Shown one piece after another: positions 25,501 through 34,989 of a DNA stretch of 64,000 nucleotides (the first letter of the stretch is position 1; each line of letters begins with the position of its first letter). A program made the translations under genes and the position numbers. Source of the stretch: Chimonanthus salicifolius. Taxonomy: Eukaryota; Streptophyta; Magnoliopsida; Laurales; Calycanthaceae. The stretch lies in the NCBI GenBank assembly GCA_013350335.1, contig CM023532.1, positions 35,961,708 to 36,025,707 of the forward strand, given 5' to 3'. The notes beneath the pieces are model-generated. The model did not search any database and was not told the DNA's origin. It saw nothing but the letters and a program-made list of their open reading frames with translations.

Positions 25501-25845
25501 AAGAACTAATGAACCTCATCACTGATGTACTGGAAAAAAGGGGAAGTGATTGGTGCACCAGAAATGAGTGAAATACTCATTTTGTCCAAAGTTTTTCAAT
25601 CCCTCTTCTTTTCCTCTTCCCATTTGTTTGGACAAAATAGGTATTTCACTCATTTTTGGTGCACCAAGGATAAAGGTGTTGGTGCACCAATCAATTACCC
25701 AAAAAAAGGTGTTTTTTTATTGTTCTAGTTAATGTATATGCTTAATTTATGCTTTCTTGCTCATGTGGCACAGTATAAACGCTGTCCAGTTACATTAATG
25801 CCTGCTACTGTTGACCAAATACGGAGGCTCTTTCATGATGTGTAG
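7501..25845 (+). CDS. PEX12: Peroxisome biogenesis protein 12 (RING E3 subunit of the peroxisomal import complex)
   Basis: Exons: 7501-7608, 9115-9220, 10764-10915, 15937-16189, 19375-19484, 19806-19880, 20207-20293, 23435-23521, 25361-25498, 25774-25845. They join without a frame break into 395 residues, close to the usual length of plant PEX12. The start [20 protein letters not shown] is the family N-terminus. Known role: with PEX2 and PEX10 it forms the peroxisomal membrane ubiquitin-ligase channel that monoubiquitinates PEX5 for recycling. Visible landmarks are the conserved [17 protein letters not shown] and [31 protein letters not shown], a nine-proline run at the end of exon 8, and the reduced RING near the C-terminus (cysteines at about 341, 344, 362, 365 and CP at 376-377), ending in [10 protein letters not shown]. 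The gene appears functional. Its nine introns make up about 94% of its length and are filled with transposon remnants. Confidence 0.97.
8150..8306 (+). mobile_element. LINE 3' tail with poly(A)
   Basis: Contains TTCCGGGTATATCTCTC and ends in TAATGAAATTAAG-TTGTTAATGTTT followed by A13. The same tail, diverged, recurs at 49600-49700 in a CESA4 intron, so this is a dispersed 5'-truncated element. It lies in PEX12 intron 1. Confidence 0.5.
10305..10600 (+). mobile_element. L1-type LINE C-terminal fragment
   Basis: The frame from 10308 reads [29 protein letters not shown], the W..P.A..W.IW..RN.R.F signature that follows the zinc-binding domain in plant L1 reverse transcriptases. It lies in PEX12 intron 2 and is 5'-truncated. 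Confidence 0.65.
11007..11164 (+). mobile_element. SINE with 17-bp target duplication
   Basis: The insert is flanked by ACTGTACTTCCAGTAGA (10990-11006) and ACTGTGCTTCCAGTAGA (11165-11181), one mismatch in 17. It has a degenerate Pol III box B (GGTCTCGGGTTTCATTC) near 11040 and ends in a short A tract. Size, A tail and flanking repeat fit a tRNA-derived SINE. It lies in PEX12 intron 3. Confidence 0.7.
12530..13500. repeat. About 53-bp direct repeats split by a LINE insertion
   Basis: The motif TGACATGGCATCCAAATG followed by a TTCATTTTGAT-like block occurs at 12567 and 12620, and again, diverged, at about 13390-13470. The LINE fragment at 12690-13320 lies between these groups. The surrounding 11930-13915 resembles LTR-retrotransposon long-repeat DNA (it ends in AAATTGGGTGTCTAG), but its borders are not clear. 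Confidence 0.5.
12690..13320 (-). mobile_element. L1-type LINE fragment with zinc-binding domain (antisense)
   Basis: The minus-strand frame 13298-13083 reads [39 protein letters not shown], the CPxC....E..DHLL..C zinc-binding domain that follows plant L1 reverse transcriptase. Downstream frames give the usual C-terminal tail to about 12690. It lies in PEX12 intron 3. Confidence 0.8.
14985..15210 (-). mobile_element. RTE LINE 3' end (antisense)
   Basis: The reverse complement contains AGATAGATGGGACAGAGGAT followed by GATGATGGTGATGACAATG. This matches the 3' end of the RTE remnant at 2720-2760 in the MYB-CC gene. Weak similarity to the RTE C-terminal tail continues upstream. It lies in PEX12 intron 3. 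Confidence 0.5.
15205..15720 (-). mobile_element. L1-type LINE C-terminal fragment, internally duplicated
   Basis: Minus-strand frames read [20 protein letters not shown] and [20 protein letters not shown], two copies of the W..P.A..W.IW.ERN.. signature. The DNA units start at 15373 and 15506, a 133-bp tandem duplication of one LINE segment. It lies in PEX12 intron 3. Confidence 0.65.
16605..16890. repeat. Dispersed non-coding repeat, copy A
   Basis: The block GAAGAAGGTTGGGTTAGATAA, then GGTTCAACC, ATCAATATAATATTA and TTAAATTATTAACTAA is shared with 34990-35365, where the same order of words occurs. This suggests a non-autonomous dispersed element, but no clean ends were found. Confidence 0.4.
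17235..17400 (+). ncRNA. Truncated U2 snRNA-like locus with snRNA-type promoter elements (probable pseudogene)
   Basis: TTCCCACATCG at 17235-17245 matches the plant snRNA upstream sequence element RTCCCACATCG at 10 of 11 positions. A TATA box (TATAAAAA, 17270-17277) follows 24 bases later. About 30 bases on, CCCTTCTCGGCCTT resembles the U2 5' end (ATACCTTTCTCGGCCTT). Then CTGATATATGGGCC, TGGCCCA, GATATTAAAT and a T-rich Sm-like site follow in the order of U2 stem-loop II. The segment that pairs with the intron branch point (GUAGUA region, about 40 nt) is missing, so it should not act as U2. Because promoter words are present it looks like a copied gene rather than a retrocopy. The similarity is judged from memory of the plant U2 consensus. 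Confidence 0.6.
17551..18780 (+). mobile_element. Ty1/copia retrotransposon fragment (RT, RNase H, start of 3' LTR)
   Basis: The first part reads [19 protein letters not shown] and KKAIYGLK. Next comes [15 protein letters not shown] with the YVDD catalytic motif, then the RNase H part ([14 protein letters not shown]). A polypurine tract (CAGGGGGAG) lies at 18662-18670, followed by an LTR start TGTTGTAAGA at 18671. Stops and frameshifts throughout show it is dead; gag, protease and integrase are absent. It lies in PEX12 intron 4 in the same orientation as the gene. Confidence 0.9.
19040..19200 (+). mobile_element. Possible tRNA-derived SINE fragment
   Basis: Contains a box A-like stretch near 19058 (AAGTGGCAAGGGCTTG) and a box B-like GGGTTCAAATCCC at about 19091-19103. 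No clear target duplication was found. It lies in PEX12 intron 4. Confidence 0.4.
20853..21081 (-). mobile_element. tRNA-derived SINE with perfect 15-bp target duplication
   Basis: The element is flanked by TGTGCAACCTTAAGT at 20838-20852 and again at 21082-21096, identical over 15 bases. On the minus strand it begins with AGAGTGGTTAGCCTTGACGG (box A region), carries GGGTTCGATTC (box B) and ends in an A/AT-rich tail. This is a clear retroposed SINE. Diverged relatives occur at 46.2, 52.3 and 60.0 kb, all in the same orientation. It lies in PEX12 intron 7. Confidence 0.92.
21290..21635 (+). mobile_element. 5'-truncated L1-type LINE 3' end
   Basis: Frames read a leucine-rich C-terminal tail of ORF2 ([17 protein letters not shown], then [14 protein letters not shown] stop), followed by a 3' UTR ending in CAAAAAAAAG. 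The minus-strand copy at 47815-48110 ends in the matching LHIRCLLSINI. It lies in PEX12 intron 7. Confidence 0.6.
21815..23010 (+). mobile_element. L1-type LINE fragment: zinc-binding domain and RNase H
   Basis: In broken frames this contains the post-RT linker, a CPxC....E..DHLMLHH zinc-binding block near 22165-22215 and a [10 protein letters not shown] segment. An RNase H-like domain follows ([20 protein letters not shown] at about 22580, then [16 protein letters not shown]). A hydrophobic C-terminal tail ends near 23005 at ATAAATAAA. It lies in PEX12 intron 7, directly after another LINE tail. Confidence 0.75.
25540..25700. mobile_element. 161-bp MITE forming a strong hairpin
   Basis: Outer ends GGGGAAGTGATTGGTGCACC and, inverted, GGGTAATTGATTGGTGCACC match at 16 of 20. 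Inner arms at 25552-25590 and 25627-25665 are inverted copies with about 36 of 39 matches, and the word GGTGCACC occurs three times. A-tracts flank both sides and may be the target duplication. It lies in the last PEX12 intron. Confidence 0.8.
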
Positions 25846-27938
25846 CGGTTGACCTTCCTCTGACCCTGGCCTATGTGCACTCTAATCTGTTCAAAGCTCT
25901 GAATCAAATCCACAGAGAGATGATAATTAAGTTGGTCTGTTCCAAACTAATGTGGATAGCCAATACATGGGGATTCATTGTTGATCATTGATGGCCTCTT
26001 CTGAAGCTTACTCACCCCTCATGTGAACTTCTAGCCTGAATGCGATCATGACAAGCTAACATCTGCGTTTGTTGCATATATGGTCTACTGGACACCTTAT
26101 AAACTAATGGCCTGAAAATAGACCACGCTGCTCGTCAGGTAAACTGCGTGGAAAAATATGGACTGCTGGAACCAGAAGCCAATGGTCTACATTCATGGTA
26201 CATTTTCATACATCCTGATTTCAATGGGCCAGTTCAGTTTCTGTGAAGAACCACACTGGATGTGAATGTATTGGATCTAGGTCAAACATTGCATACTGCA
26301 CATATGCATCTTGATGCCTTGTTAAGTAAAGGTCAGGCCAGCAAATCTATGTACGCCTGTTGTGTCATAAGGTGCAGGAAAAACTAGTTTTTAAACATAT
26401 TGGATCTTTCTGTGACTACACAAATGTCTAATTCTATTGCACTTTGTCTCGAGGTTTTCTCTCGACATGGTATATGCATTGCATTGCTTTCTATTGCGTA
26501 AATTGCATTTGAGCAGGACCTTTGAATTTAGCAAGTGATCTATATTGGTTTTCTATTGGGAGCACTGCAAGGAAGTTCTGGTGTGTCACGGATCTGCATC
26601 CATTTGAATAGTAGCAGATGATCTCTTGGCATTCAGTTACTTTCCCTTAACAGAGTTTTTATTTTTTATTTTTCTAAGGAGGGAGAAAGTCTTTCTCGGA
26701 CTCCATATTGATGGGATTTGTAGCTTCAATGATGATTATGATGATGCCATCTTTGCGGGTTTTGGGTGTGGATGGGGAAGAAAGAGGGTCTTGATAAGAG
26801 AACCATGTGGGGGCACATATAGCTCTATAGATGCAACTTGGATGATTGGATAGGAAATGCCCTGTTGGTTTAGAATTTAGATATGACAAGTCTTGATGCA
26901 TTTTGATGACCAGAATCATACAAACAAGGGCTGAAAATGCAAACGGTTTGATTCAAATTGTGTAGTAATTTTTTTGGAGGCTTCTAATGAAATGGTGATC
27001 ATCAAATTGAGGATATTCTTTTATTGTGCAGTTCAGTGTAAAGGCTTTATTCAACACTCAAATTTTTGCTTATTAGCCTGGTCACAAGGAATGCCCCACA
27101 AAGTAGAGTTAAGAGTGGACTTTCTGTGACTTGAAAATGTAATATATTGTTGGTGTTTTTAAGACATTTTCCTGCACAAAACAAGGTTTATGACCTTCAG
27201 CTAATATACCATATTACCATCCATGTTATTATTCATAAAGAAGTTGCAGGATTTTGTACAAGAAAATGGAAAAATATGTACATCTAATATTTCTACTGAA
27301 AATCATATGGGGAGGTAGTGGAGTATATGATGATGAGAGGAGTTTCCACTTTAATATATAGGCATCTCCATGAAAATTTAAATCTGCCGGTGTTCCAATC
27401 TATTTCCTGATGCATCTTGGAACCCTACTCAAATCTCTATGCAAAGGGTATCTGTGATTCTGTGTTTCTTATTTGGAACCCAAAAGGCCGTTAGGGATTT
27501 TGATAACGGCGATGATTATAGATGATTTAATAAGGTTAATGACATTTTAAGACTAAATTCATTCGTTCGCTTCACCAAGCAGGCAATGGCAGTAGCCATT
27601 TAAAATTTTCTAAAAATAACCAAGTACCCCCTCTTATTTTCAGTATGTGTCTCCACATTCCAACCAAACTCCACGTTATGATATACAAATTGTTTAATAT
27701 TTTAATTGACAATCACTCAATTGATACCGTATTAGCTTCCATAGTAGTAAAAACAATTCTATGTACTTTTAAACACGATGATTCTATATACTAGAGTTTA
27801 TAATTGTTCTAATTTCATATCTCTAAATTTGCTTATACAGTTTATTCTAAAAATATAACTAAAGTCAACTCTGTTAGGGAATCAAGTACCATAACTCTCC
27901 AATTCTTTATAATGGTGCCTTTTACATTTTTCAGTAAA

Positions 27939-27975
<37 letters not shown>

Positions 27976-28311
27976 CCATATTCATATTCAATTTATTTAT
28001 TTTGATCATTTTTTAAAATAATCAAAAGCCCAATCCTTTTAAGATGTTTGGGATAAAGCCATTCATGCTCTCATGCAACGATGTTACATATTTTAGAAAA
28101 TGGTTCCCTGGGGTCAAACCATACTGTAGCCATATAAAATACTACCATCACAAAGCCGAGACTGATGTCAAAACATTCAAGAAACTAGATTTGAGACAGC
28201 AGTGGTCTCTGTATTTGCATCTTCTGCCAAAATATGATAGAACTTAAATTCCAAATGGGTCTGTTATTCCAATTCAATTCCTCTCATAAATAGATTTATC
28301 AAAGCCAGGGA
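25846..28311. other. Convergent intergenic region, PEX12 3' to CYC1 3'
   Basis: About 2.5 kb between two genes that point at each other. It should hold both 3' UTRs. No coding similarity was recognised in its short open frames. A (GAT)n run lies at 27939-27975. Confidence 0.6.
27939..27975. repeat. (ATG)n microsatellite
   Basis: About twelve uninterrupted copies of the trinucleotide GAT/ATG, in the PEX12-CYC1 interval. Confidence 0.95.
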
Positions 28312-29746
28312 TCAATTGACAACATCAACAACCAATTTGCGTGACTTGAAAATTGACCACCTCAAGCGCCGGTAATAAGCAGCTTGAAGGAGAGCAAGTG
28401 AGAGAACAAAGATCCATTTAAATCCCATCTGCATATAAAAAACAGCATGGTAAGACCTTAACAAAGAGTGGTTAAAAAAATTTCAAAGAACAAGGTCAAA
28501 CAATCCAGCACCAGTTTTCGCTCTTCCATCTCAGGTTCTGCTGCCCATGACAAAAATGATACAACATCCTTCCCCATCTACAGTAACAATTGCCAATAAG
28601 GAACATAAGCATTCAGAATTTACAAAGCAGATGTGAGAAATGCAATGCATGTAAGATTTTGAGTGACAGAATATTGCAACTTCAATACAATGAATACCTG
28701 GGATTCAGTTGCAGGAGTGCCATCTTCATATTCAATAGCACCGTCGATAAGCATTTTAGGCATGGCAATTGCACCACCTGGGAAGTAGGGGTTGTAGTGC
28801 AGTCCTTCTCGAATCTAGAATTCAATCCAAAGATTATTGATGTATCAGTAACAAAATAGATAAGTAGCATTGCAACTCAAAAAATCAGATTAGACACCAT
28901 AAAATCATTGTCATTGAAGCCTTCTCTTCTTAACAATTTCATTAAGAAAAAGTGCCAGAAATTATTAAGATCACTAAGAGGAAAACACCATTCTTCTTTT
29001 TGAATGGTTACTGCTATGTGATTGGGTCAAATTGACATTCAGTTATAATAAAATGTTCTATGAAGCCTTCCAAATGGCAAGATACCCAACCATCAAGAAT
29101 GAGCACTAGATAAGCAATCATTGAGGAGGGAGAATTAGGTGTATTGCCACTTAATTGAAATTGCTTATATGGTGTTTCACTAGTTCACGTTGTTTGTTAC
29201 TTTTGCATGCAAAATTAGTGCCCCCCACCCCCGTTCACGTTGTTTGTTACTTTTACATGCAAAATTAGTTCCACCACTGCGCCCCCCCCCCCTTTTTTTT
29301 GGGGAGGAGATTACAAGTATTTCATTGAACAAAAAGGAAAGGTACAGAAGCTCCCAGTCCATGAGAATAAGGGATACGTCCCAGACGGCAACATGAGACC
29401 AAAACCAGTTTCAGCAAAATGCAGAAAAAACCAATAAAAAGAAAGAGCATTAGAAACTTCATTTTATTTTAGTTCCAAAGCACAACAGAATTCCAATCAA
29501 AATTCAGCTGACATATTCTAATCCTACTAATTTCTATGATCAATGCTCCACTAAATTGGTGTGGTAGAAAGAAACCCTTGTGGTGGGATGCTTAACATTG
29601 TGAGGAAGATTAGGAATTTGACAAGGAATAGAATTATCCACTTCAGACATGTGAGACAGTCAGCTAATAGTGTCTAACTCTTTGGCGAAAATTGGAGTAC
29701 AAAAGATGGTGCCAATGGTGGAATTTGTGTATTCTAGTACATCGGA

Positions 29747-29779
<33 letters not shown>

Positions 29780-32700
29780 ATTGGAATAGGGGTACTATTG
29801 TAGTATTATATGATCCTTCTTTCTTTGTTTTTGTTAGGGGTACATGTATGACCTTTCTTCTTGTTTTTGTATAACCTTCTTGTACAAACCAAAGGCTACA
29901 CTTTTGTATTACTTTCTCATTTTAATGAAATTCACTTATTGTCTTGGCTCAAAAAAAAAAAATATCAAGGACTTCCTCTGAGGATTCTCCTATTTCACAC
30001 TTTTCAAGTTTCAAATGCAATGAAATAGCTAGTGATATCATTTTCTACTGCACAAGGCTTTATTTTGAGAAAGGACTGCATTCCCAACCATTCATGAGAG
30101 ATAGGAAAGAACCTGGAATTGGCCCCACAAAGGAACTTAGGGAATGTTTGTTTACATTCTCATGAGAAAAGAAAGTCATAGATTTCCTAGGAAAAGGATT
30201 CCTTGAAAATGGTGATGAGAAACCTTTTCCAATGAAATATTATCTTTGTATGCCTGTTTACACACCTAAAAATGGTGGTGAGGAATCACTTGTAAAACAC
30301 AAAGAAACCAACTACATCCATTCAATCTGTTTCAGCATAAAAAATAACAGAGTAGGTGGCTCTTACAAGTTACCAATGCCCATAAAAAGTGTATGAAGCC
30401 CACAAATACAATTCAAAATGAATTTGAAAATCTATTTAAGTCACTATAAAACATTAGAAAAACCAAACCACTAAAATATACAAATCCTTCCCATTACAAG
30501 ATTTAGATGTAGGAGGTTCCACCAAAAACTTAAGAAATTGTAAGGTCACATTAAGTTTGGATTAGACCAAGTGACCCATTTTTTATCCCTCTGCATGTTT
30601 AACCAACCTGTCCCTACTTAAAACGTGCAAATGAATAAAAAATGGGTCACTTGAACTAATCCAAACTTGATGTGACCCAACAATTTTTAGTAAGGCCTAC
30701 CGACTCTATATTTTGATGATGAAATGGAATGAATAGATGTAGATAGTTTCTTTTTGTTTACTAGTGATTTCTCATCACCATGTTTAGGTGTGAAAACAAA
30801 CATAAAAAGAGAACATTTTATGGGAAAAGGTATCTCACTAACATTTTCAAGGAAACCTTTTTCCTGTGAAATCTATGATTTTCTTTTCTCAAGAAAGAGT
30901 AAACAAACTTGCCTTTTAAGGATAAGATGGACAAGAAGATGGTCAACGAACTCTTTCTAGGCTTGCTTAATTTGCAAAATATTATTTCTTTAACACCATT
31001 CGTGGACACTTCTGTCCTTTCTAGTAGGTAACTGAATTTATTAAAAGGAGATATAGAAGGAATAAAACAACTACATGGCTGGTCCATTATCTTAGTGGGC
31101 ATCATGTAGAGTTGTTTTACCTTTAATTTTAATAACTTTTCATCAATTATCAAATACGCAATTTGTAAACTTAAGACAGTCCAGTGCTTGGATATTGTAA
31201 TGCTTCTGTTATGTTTGTTAGCCAAATTTGACCAAGTTCTTCTCCCAAGAATATGAGACAAGTCAAATCTAAATCTTTCCCCCCCCACCCCCACCCCCAC
31301 CCCCACCCCCACCACCCCCACCCACTCTCCTACTGGCACAATAATGATCGGCAGAATGGATGAGTGTACAAAGAAAAAGAGGACACCTATCAAGTTAAGT
31401 ATGCCAAACAGTATAGGACACCCATCAAGTTAGGTATGCCAAACAGTATACAGAACTCCTCCCTCCCTACCTCAGTTAACAAAATGCATTTCATGCAGCA
31501 CAAACTGGTGTCAAGTAATATAAAATTTCTGACTTCTATGGATCACAACAGTAAAAAATATCACGAACCATTCAGTTACATGGAGATAGGAAAGTAGAAG
31601 GCAAGAGAAGTTTGCATGCAGCATATTTCATGCCTATGCTTAATTTCAAGGATAAGATAAATGCAACCAATGCATAATGGGATGGAAGCCAGTTCTTAGT
31701 CAGTAAATCTAGATTTTGAGCTGTGTGTGTGGATATGCATGTCTGTTGGGGTGGAGGGGAGGGGATTGTTTACAATGACTTGTCTGATATTCTTTGGATT
31801 TGGTCAAATCAGGCAAATAAACATAAGAGAAGTATTAGAATATCAGTGTCACCCATCCACTTAGATGGAACCATAATCATGTCAATTCTACCCAACAACA
31901 TTGCCAGAGGTATATTTGATTTGTACAAACAAAAGGAACACTCATGAAGGTAGGATATGAGAAACTACCGAAACTCCAGCAGGAGGATCGCGGTAACCAG
32001 TGAGAAGGGAAAACACGTAGTTTTGACCATTATGTCGTGCCTGAACCACATGAGAGATTAGTCATGGAACCAGTGTTAAGTAGAAACTCAACATGTATAA
32101 GGAATGGGATTACCTTGGTGACAAGGCTTAGATCAGGAGGATATGCACCTCCATTAGCAAACCTGGCTGCTTGCTCATTCGCATAAGGCTGAGGGAAACG
32201 ATCACTTAACTTACCCAGGACGAGTAAACATCTCACCTTCATCATTAGGTCCATCAACCACCTCAATCTCAGCTGCCATAGCCTTTGTCTCCTCTTCTGT
32301 ATATGCTACACCCACAAGATCTCTATATGAAATCAGGGACATTGAATGGCAAGAGGCACAAACTTGCTGATAAACTTGGTGACCACGCCGAATCCTGCTC
32401 ATGTAAAGTTTGAGTTCAAAGAAGTTCCTTTTTTTTTGAAAATTGAGTTCAAAGAAGTTACACAAGGACATTACATGATAACATCATAACTATTTTTATA
32501 TTTGCAGATTCAGTAATTCATTGCCTGAGGATCTAAGGCAAATCAGTCTGTTGAAACACACCACCAACGAAAATTAAGTTATTCGATGAAATTATGATTA
32601 TTGTTTGCAAATGGTCTCCTGCTTGGTGGGGTTATCCGTTACTCACGATGCATGGTCATAGGAACTGAGAATGCCTTCGTGAGGCCAAGGATAGCTTGGA

Positions 32701-34615
32701 CAAGCTAGCCCATGCTCTGCTTCATCAGAAGATGATGCTATGGTAGCGAAGCCTAGAAGACCAGATAGACTGGCTCCAATGAGTGCCAATGCTCTTAATG
32801 TCTTTGAGCCAGCAGTTCCAAATCCATCCTGATCCTGCTTCAACATAAAAGATGACACAGCTGGAGGAGCCTGCAAAATAAAATGCAGCAGCTGGATGAG
32901 ATAAAGATATTGAAACATTTGATTAGTTGTGGGGAGCCGACATCTTCTAGAAATTTGTGGAATAATCAGCTTCTTTGAAGACTACAATTTTACAAAGGAA
33001 CTCCAAAAAGAAGGAAGATTTTCAAAAGTTTATATGCAATGTTGCACACCAGGTAAGTATTAATGGAAATATGAAACTAAGAAGGGTATGGATATTGCAC
33101 TCATTGTAAACTGGAGTCATGAATACAGCATCATGTACAAATTGATTTTATTAGGTTAATAATTCATAGAGTGATAGGATTGCATTTGGGTTATATGATG
33201 GGATACATAAAGCATTACATAAATGTCAATGTACGTTTACCATGTAAAAGAATTTCTATTTCAAAAGAGCTAAAATTCAAAAGCTATATCAAACTAGAGA
33301 ATGAGTTCATAACAAAATCCCAGTGTGTCAGGACAAAAGAATGCAACCTTAAAATAATTCAGAAAAGACCACATCTTATTTATTGTGAGAAGAATTTACA
33401 GTTGAGACAATTCCTCTAAAGAATTCCCTGGGATCCCGTCGATGATACAATAGTGCCTTCTACTTTTTTCTTTTTGGAAAGATAGTTCACCAGTTCCATC
33501 TACTCATTACACTCCAGTAAGAAAAATCAAAGACATCACAAGGCATTACAAGCACAAGGTACAAGAAGAAAGGGGAGAACATTAATATTTCGATCAACTT
33601 CATATCATAGGGTATTATAGATCTTGTAATGACAGACAAAATGGTTTTTTGGCTGAAAGCTGATCCATGCAGTGAGGTAAATAATGGCTTCAAAGATAAC
33701 AATGATGAAGACACTGCTCTGTTCGTCCTTTCAACAAAAGAAAACAAACTAACTATCCAAAACATGAAAGGTATCAGATAAAAGATATTGTGAAATATAC
33801 AGCCTATAAAATTTAGCCCAACCTGAAACGACATACAACTAAACAATTAGAAAATGAAATTGTGATCAATCCATGCAGATAAAATGCCTCAACAAATTGA
33901 TACTAACACTACCAAAATTAAAGCTTTTACAGATATTCGAAATGCTACTGGTAGCAATAACCAAAAAAGAATTTTTTTAAATCAACAAAATGACAGTCCC
34001 TTCATGTAAACTCAGATACCCAGGTGGCATCTGTATTTGGAGTAAATATAAAGTGGGGCTACCCGATTAGGTGGAGAGAACCACATTTTACATTGCTTTC
34101 AAGTTTAACTAGGGTTCATCGTTGAAAGTGGAGATAGAGAAATGGTTCTAGTACACGTTCTATCAAATACTTTCAATGCACAGGAGCAAACTATGACTTT
34201 CCCACCTCCCAGATATAAGGTGGATAAATACAAAGTAGGTAGCAGGTGGAGAAACCCAAACCGAAATCCCTCCATTCTACTTGGCTCCTGTTTGGTTTCA
34301 CTGGTGAAGGAGATGGAGAAACAGTGGGTTCTTTTTTTAAGTGATAATGGAGAAACAGTTCTTGTATACACTTTGGTATTAACTAGACTAAAGCTAAATG
34401 AGGAAAGTGCTCGCCACTTTACTCCGCAAAGATGAACTCCTAAAAGGGGAAACTCGTTAATCTAGTGAAAATGATTTCCTCCACCTTTATTTAGTATTTA
34501 CGAGACAAAAAACCAATCGAAATAAACACAAACAAATGGAGATCGAGTTTATTACAGCCGATTGAGACTTGAATTTCCTCATCAGAAGCTGGGAAATGGC
34601 TCTTCCGGAAGCCAT
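28312..34615 (-). CDS. CYC1: Cytochrome c1, heme protein of respiratory complex III, with an apparent one-base frameshift
   Basis: Minus-strand exons in coding order: 34615-34556, 32870-32647, 32394-32114, 32040-31969, 28814-28698, 28577-28512, 28428-28312 (TGA). Allowing for one extra base in exon 3, the product is 311 residues, the family length. Exon 1 encodes a mitochondrial presequence ([15 protein letters not shown]). Exons 2-3 carry [16 protein letters not shown] and the heme site CASCH in [19 protein letters not shown]. Exon 5 has the axial-ligand region [10 protein letters not shown], and the last exon the C-terminal anchor ([17 protein letters not shown]). Known role: it passes electrons from the Rieske protein to cytochrome c in the inner membrane. 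In exon 3, RPG is followed by GGGTAAG where GGTAAG is expected (C-run at 32214-32216 on the plus strand), so RPGKLSDRF is split over two frames. This is either a sequence error or a real null copy. Confidence 0.93.
29183..29282. repeat. 50-bp tandem duplication
   Basis: Units 29183-29232 and 29233-29282 share TTCACGTTGTTTGTTACTTT and GCAAAATTAGT at exactly 50-bp spacing. A C10 tract follows near 29283. It lies in CYC1 intron 4. Confidence 0.9.
29570..29960 (+). mobile_element. L1-type LINE 3' end with poly(A)
   Basis: The translation includes [10 protein letters not shown], the end of the RNase H domain typical of plant L1. A 3' UTR with TTTTAATGAAATTCAC and a poly(A) tract at about 29950-29960 follow. 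A TGAGGG hexamer array (about 29747-29777) lies inside it. It is antisense to CYC1, in CYC1 intron 4. Confidence 0.6.
29747..29777 (+). repeat. (TGAGGG)5 hexamer array
   Basis: Five tandem TGAGGG units. The G-rich strand is opposite to CYC1 transcription. Confidence 0.9.
30140..30915. mobile_element. Fold-back, Tourist-like MITE (about 776 bp)
   Basis: The two halves are inverted copies of each other over most of their length. Near the outside, GTTTGTTTACATTCTCATGA faces GTTTGTTTACTCTTTCTTGA (inverted). At the centre, AAGTTTGGATTAGACCAAGT faces AAGTTTGGATTAGTTCAAGT. The ends are GGGAATGTTTGTTT and AGGCAAGTTTGTTT, with TTA on each side (30137-30139 and 30916-30918). A TTA duplication and these ends fit PIF/Harbinger (Tourist) elements. 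It has no coding capacity and lies in CYC1 intron 4. Confidence 0.85.
31278..31322 (-). repeat. (CCCCCA)n tract, G-rich on the CYC1 transcript strand
   Basis: A run of C-tracts of five or more separated by single A residues. In the CYC1 pre-mRNA (minus strand) this is a GGGGGT array in intron 4, which could form a G-quadruplex. Confidence 0.9.
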
Positions 34616-34989
34616 GTGAATCGATTCTTCTGAAAAAAAAACAAGAAAAAAATACAATATGAGAAAAAACAAAATTAAATTCCCAGATTTCAGGATTTTA
34701 GAAGAAAAGAGCAAAGAGATTCAAATAAGAGAAAATTAATAATGGTATTTGCTTACGAAAGGTCTGATAAAAACCCAAAACACGTGAATTTCGATCGCCG
34801 ATTACGAGAGTTAAAATTTGCCAGTTTTTCTCAAATCTAAATAGTATGAACTGATGAAGAGCAATTTCGTAATAAAGGAATGATTTTTGTATGCTACTGG
34901 TTGAGCCACACCAATGTTTTGAAAACCCCACACCAACGTTTTGAAAACCCCCTTTGAGTGAAATAAATCTAACTTTCATTAAAAAAATA

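Noticed and set aside
29747..29777. Interstitial telomere repeat
   Set aside because: The unit is TGAGGG, not the plant TTTAGGG, and there are only five copies.
30818..31393. 191-codon open frame on the minus strand
   Set aside because: It covers half of the fold-back MITE and the CCCCCA tract inside a CYC1 intron. Low-complexity glycine/valine text and no family similarity point to chance.
32205..32216. GG|GTAAGT in CYC1 exon 3 as a real splice donor
   Set aside because: The coding text continues directly after it; the nearest AG would give a ten-base intron, which is not possible.
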